52,664 bases of DNA from Eggerthella sp. CAG:298 (GTDB lineage Bacteria; Actinomycetota; Coriobacteriia; Coriobacteriales; Eggerthellaceae): positions 44,110 to 96,773 of the forward strand of contig FR895127.1 of NCBI GenBank assembly GCA_000435675.1, in the 5' to 3' direction. This document shows positions 50,456 through 52,664 of this stretch, in pieces. The notes beneath the pieces were generated by a model. The model had not been told where the DNA came from and searched no databases. It saw only the letters and a list, made by a program, of their open reading frames with translations. Made by a program: the position numbers and the translations under genes. Position 1 is the first letter of the stretch, and the number at the start of each line of letters is the position of its first letter.

Positions 50456-51289
50456 TTATTTATGAAGCACGCGCCAATATCCTGCTTTGTTCGAGCCGAT
50501 CCGCTCGATAAAACCATACTCGCGCAGTCGCCGAAATGAGCGGCGTACCGTGCTTTCGCTTATTTCTAAGAGCTTTGCTATTTGAAGGGCGGTTACGCGA
50601 CCGTTTGTTTCAAGCACCTTCAAGATGTATTCATCGGTGATCGTCATATCAAGACGATTTGCCGCCGCGATTGAGGTTTCGTTAAAGGTTGGTTTGTGGC
50701 TTGTAGAAGGAGCGGAAGCAACGGAAACAGTGGAAGAAGATAATGAAGTGGCGCTTTCCTGTTCACGTGCTCGATGATCGGCAAGACCGATCTCGTTGGC
50801 TTGAAGAGCAGCTTGTGCGTTGTTGGGTGTTTGCGCATCACGAGAAGCTTGAGTAACTTCGGTCGCCGCTTGGGGTGTTTCGATGTTCGGAGCAAGCAGC
50901 CGATCAAAAAGCTCTCTAGGAACGATGCTATTGATCCCTTCGTTATAAAGGTAGTAGTTGTTTCCATACCGAATAGGATGCGGGGCAGCAGGCACTTGGA
51001 TTTCGAGGCATAGGTTCATGCCATTCATAACGGGTTCGGTACTGCACGTAAGACCGAGTTCACGCCAAGCCAGCTGAGGAATGCGCTCAAAAGTTTTCTT
51101 GAAGCGCTTCATTTTTTTCACCCGGTCATTGATGTTGGGGGAGATGACGATTCTGCCGCCACCAGCGTTAGCGATTCCGCAAACAAGGGCAATATCTTCG
51201 TCGCGCCATTCTGGACGGTAGGCCACTATCTCGGAAGTGGAGGCTGAAGGGTCATCCATTGCAGCAAAATCTTCAGGTGTTTGAAGCAT
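50456..51289 (-). CDS. AlbA_2 (Schlafen-like) domain protein with C-terminal winged helix
   Basis: A 277-residue putative regulator. The N-terminal part has YRPEWRDEDIALVCGIANAG followed by GGRIVIS, the AlbA_2/Schlafen-type pattern, and later HPIRYGNNYYLYNEGINSIVPR, the usual end of that domain. A Ser/Ala/Thr-rich linker (about 135-210) leads to a winged helix (RVTALQIAKLLEISESTVRRSFRRLREYGFIERI). Such proteins often act as transcription regulators. GAGGA lies seven bases before ATG 51289. It is divergent from the surface protein gene and may control it, which is only inferred from position. Confidence 0.75.
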   Translation of the reverse strand: MLQTPEDFAAMDDPSASTSEIVAYRPEWRDEDIALVCGIANAGGGRIVISPNINDRVKKMKRFKKTFERIPQLAWRELGLTCSTEPVMNGMNLCLEIQVPAAPHPIRYGNNYYLYNEGINSIVPRELFDRLLAPNIETPQAATEVTQASRDAQTPNNAQAALQANEIGLADHRAREQESATSLSSSTVSVASAPSTSHKPTFNETSIAAANRLDMTITDEYILKVLETNGRVTALQIAKLLEISESTVRRSFRRLREYGFIERIGSNKAGYWRVLHK

Positions 51290-51528
51290 GATGGGTCCTC
51301 TGGTTGTGTTGAATCGTGCCGTTCGAGAGCGAATTCGAGATATTTATCATGTCATTATTCTATCATTTAGCGGTCAAAACAAAGCTTGCTGTAAGAAAAA
51401 TTGTCATAATAAACGCGTGCGCAAACACATTATAAATAGGTAAGCAAAGCGCACGAACTTCTACCAGTTCATAACAGTTTTGTTACTAATTACTACTGGG
51501 GTTGTTGGAAAGGCTTTTGGAGGAAAAA
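51290..51528. other. Divergent intergenic region
   Basis: A 239-base AT-rich gap between the AlbA_2-type gene and the surface protein gene. Promoters for both directions must be here, but I cannot place convincing -35/-10 pairs. No gene or repeat seen. Confidence 0.4.
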
Positions 51529-52664
51529 ATGCGTGTACTCAATTGGGCACTCGATGCGCAGAAGACCATGGGAGGAAAGATCATTTCGGTGATCTTGTCC
51601 GTCGCACTTATCTTCTCGTTCTCGAACTTCTTCTATGGCAACAACGCGTTTGCCGATACGGAAGAGGACACAAAGAGCGAACTCGTTGACCAAGTCAGCG
51701 ATAAGACCGCTGAAGAAAACAGCGAAGTTGTTGTCCCGGCAAAGCAGACCGAGCAAAAGCCTGCAGCCAAGGCAGCAACCCCACAAGTGAAGCCTCAAGT
51801 GAACTATGCAAGCTTAGATGAGTTAAATGAAGCATTTCTTGCTGTTGGTGAAGCGCTTGAGTCTGGCATCATCCAGGCTGGTATTGATGCCATCGATAAT
51901 TATTTGAGCGTTTACAGCAAGTTGTCCGATACGGATAAGGGTGCAAATGCGGAGGGCGTAGACCAGGCAAAGGCTTATCGTGAGAATCTGGTAGCTGCGC
52001 TCAATGCTGAGAAAAATGATACTGAATATACTGAGCCTAGCATCATGCCAATGGCGAATCATGGCTACAACATATATGTGTATATGGGGCTCGAGTATAG
52101 CAGCTCCATATCAGATCAGGAAAAAACTGATTTTGTTAGTTACTTGGAAACCCAAGGCTATAAAGAAAACGGAAGTACAACGCATAATTGGTTTACTCTT
52201 GGAATGTTTTCCAACGTTTCTAATATTCCCGACTCCACCACGAAGAATCCCCAGAACACTTACTCTAATCCAATAAAGAGTCTGGATAATATAACCGCTT
52301 ACAATGGAAATAAGGCTCTGATTGATTACGTCACCACTATTCCTTCGACAATTTTTATTGCAAAAGGAGCAAACGGCTATATAGAGGACAACAAAGGCAA
52401 ACCAGAGACATACACGTGGCATCTAAATACCAAAGCATCTGTTGTGAAATACACGTGGGTTGACGGTTATAGCGACGATTCTATCATCAAGACTACAGCG
52501 GACTTTTCTAAAGTTACACCTCAAGCACCTTCAGATCCGACGCGCAAAGGCTATGAGTTTACCGGTTGGAAAGAGAGCACCAATAATGGTGATGTAACTT
52601 ACACTGCACAGTGGAAACCATTAGACATCAAAGACTACGTGACGCTGACCCCAGCGGATGCTGA
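51529..52664 (+). CDS. Secreted surface protein with InlB-type B repeat (3' end outside window)
   Basis: The frame starts at ATG 51529 with GGAGG five bases upstream and runs off the window after 378 residues. The signal peptide is long (MGGKIISVILSVALIFSFSN) with a likely cleavage after NAFA-DTEE. An acidic Lys/Pro/Ala-rich stretch and a helical region follow. Near the visible end, PSDPTRKGYEFTGWKEST and DVTYTAQWKP form one Listeria-Bacteroides/InlB B repeat, a beta-grasp unit common in adhesins. A cell-wall anchor would be expected beyond the edge. Confidence 0.82.
   Translation, partial: MRVLNWALDAQKTMGGKIISVILSVALIFSFSNFFYGNNAFADTEEDTKSELVDQVSDKTAEENSEVVVPAKQTEQKPAAKAATPQVKPQVNYASLDELNEAFLAVGEALESGIIQAGIDAIDNYLSVYSKLSDTDKGANAEGVDQAKAYRENLVAALNAEKNDTEYTEPSIMPMANHGYNIYVYMGLEYSSSISDQEKTDFVSYLETQGYKENGSTTHNWFTLGMFSNVSNIPDSTTKNPQNTYSNPIKSLDNITAYNGNKALIDYVTTIPSTIFIAKGANGYIEDNKGKPETYTWHLNTKASVVKYTWVDGYSDDSIIKTTADFSKVTPQAPSDPTRKGYEFTGWKESTNNGDVTYTAQWKPLDIKDYVTLTPADA

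Overview
The window is a chromosomal segment that contains a replication origin, from a Gram-positive bacterium of intermediate G+C. Gene content and family details fit the actinobacterial class Coriobacteriia: a DciA-like gene after recF, a ParB with a long disordered N-terminus, a DUF5679-type zinc ribbon, a transcription regulator with a BTAD domain, and a surface protein with an InlB-type B repeat. The class is an inference; I cannot name genus or species. No rRNA operon, CRISPR array, complete insertion sequence or prophage is visible.

Layout. Positions 1-5687 are read leftwards: a partial glycosyltransferase, rsgA, an OB-fold-like membrane protein, trkH, a 47-residue membrane peptide and a BTAD regulator with a decayed GGDEF domain. 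About 1.28 kb without a convincing gene follows, holding several hairpins. Next come two tRNA-Ser genes, an ABC ATPase, a parvulin lipoprotein and typA (leftwards), a crotonase-family enzyme (rightwards), tRNA-Ala, tRNA-Ile and a DUF151 nuclease-like gene.

The core is 13957-31186. Leftwards from the origin run a GHKL-ATPase/winged-helix protein, dnaA, dnaN, recF, a DUF721 gene, gyrB and gyrA. Rightwards run a PEBP gene, rpmH, rnpA, yidD, yidC, khpB/jag, rsmG, parA and parB. The AT-rich 24580-25184 gap between the divergent arms, with its DnaA-box-like sites, is the likely oriC. Three perfect 16-bp parS sites, two sites with one mismatch and two with two mismatches lie across the window, most of them inside coding sequence. 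Initiation, clamp loading, topology, segregation, membrane insertion and tRNA/rRNA maturation are therefore encoded side by side.

Right of parB are rlmN, ddl, a tail-anchored unknown, a dinG-type exonuclease-helicase, a coiled-coil membrane protein, a very long M28-type metallopeptidase whose catalytic domain is split by about 800 low-complexity residues, a small zinc ribbon and an ArsP_2-like permease. An intergenic region with a perfect 29-bp inverted repeat and a separate 100-nt foldback precedes tRNA-Gly. Then come a DJ-1 family gene and a rightward cluster (ATP-grasp, flavin-ferredoxin protein, MarR regulator, amino-acid binding lipoprotein, permease) behind a near-consensus promoter carrying palindromic operator-like sites. 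The end holds a membrane protein with a 9-G tract at its translation start, an AlbA_2/winged-helix regulator and the start of a secreted repeat protein cut off by the window edge.
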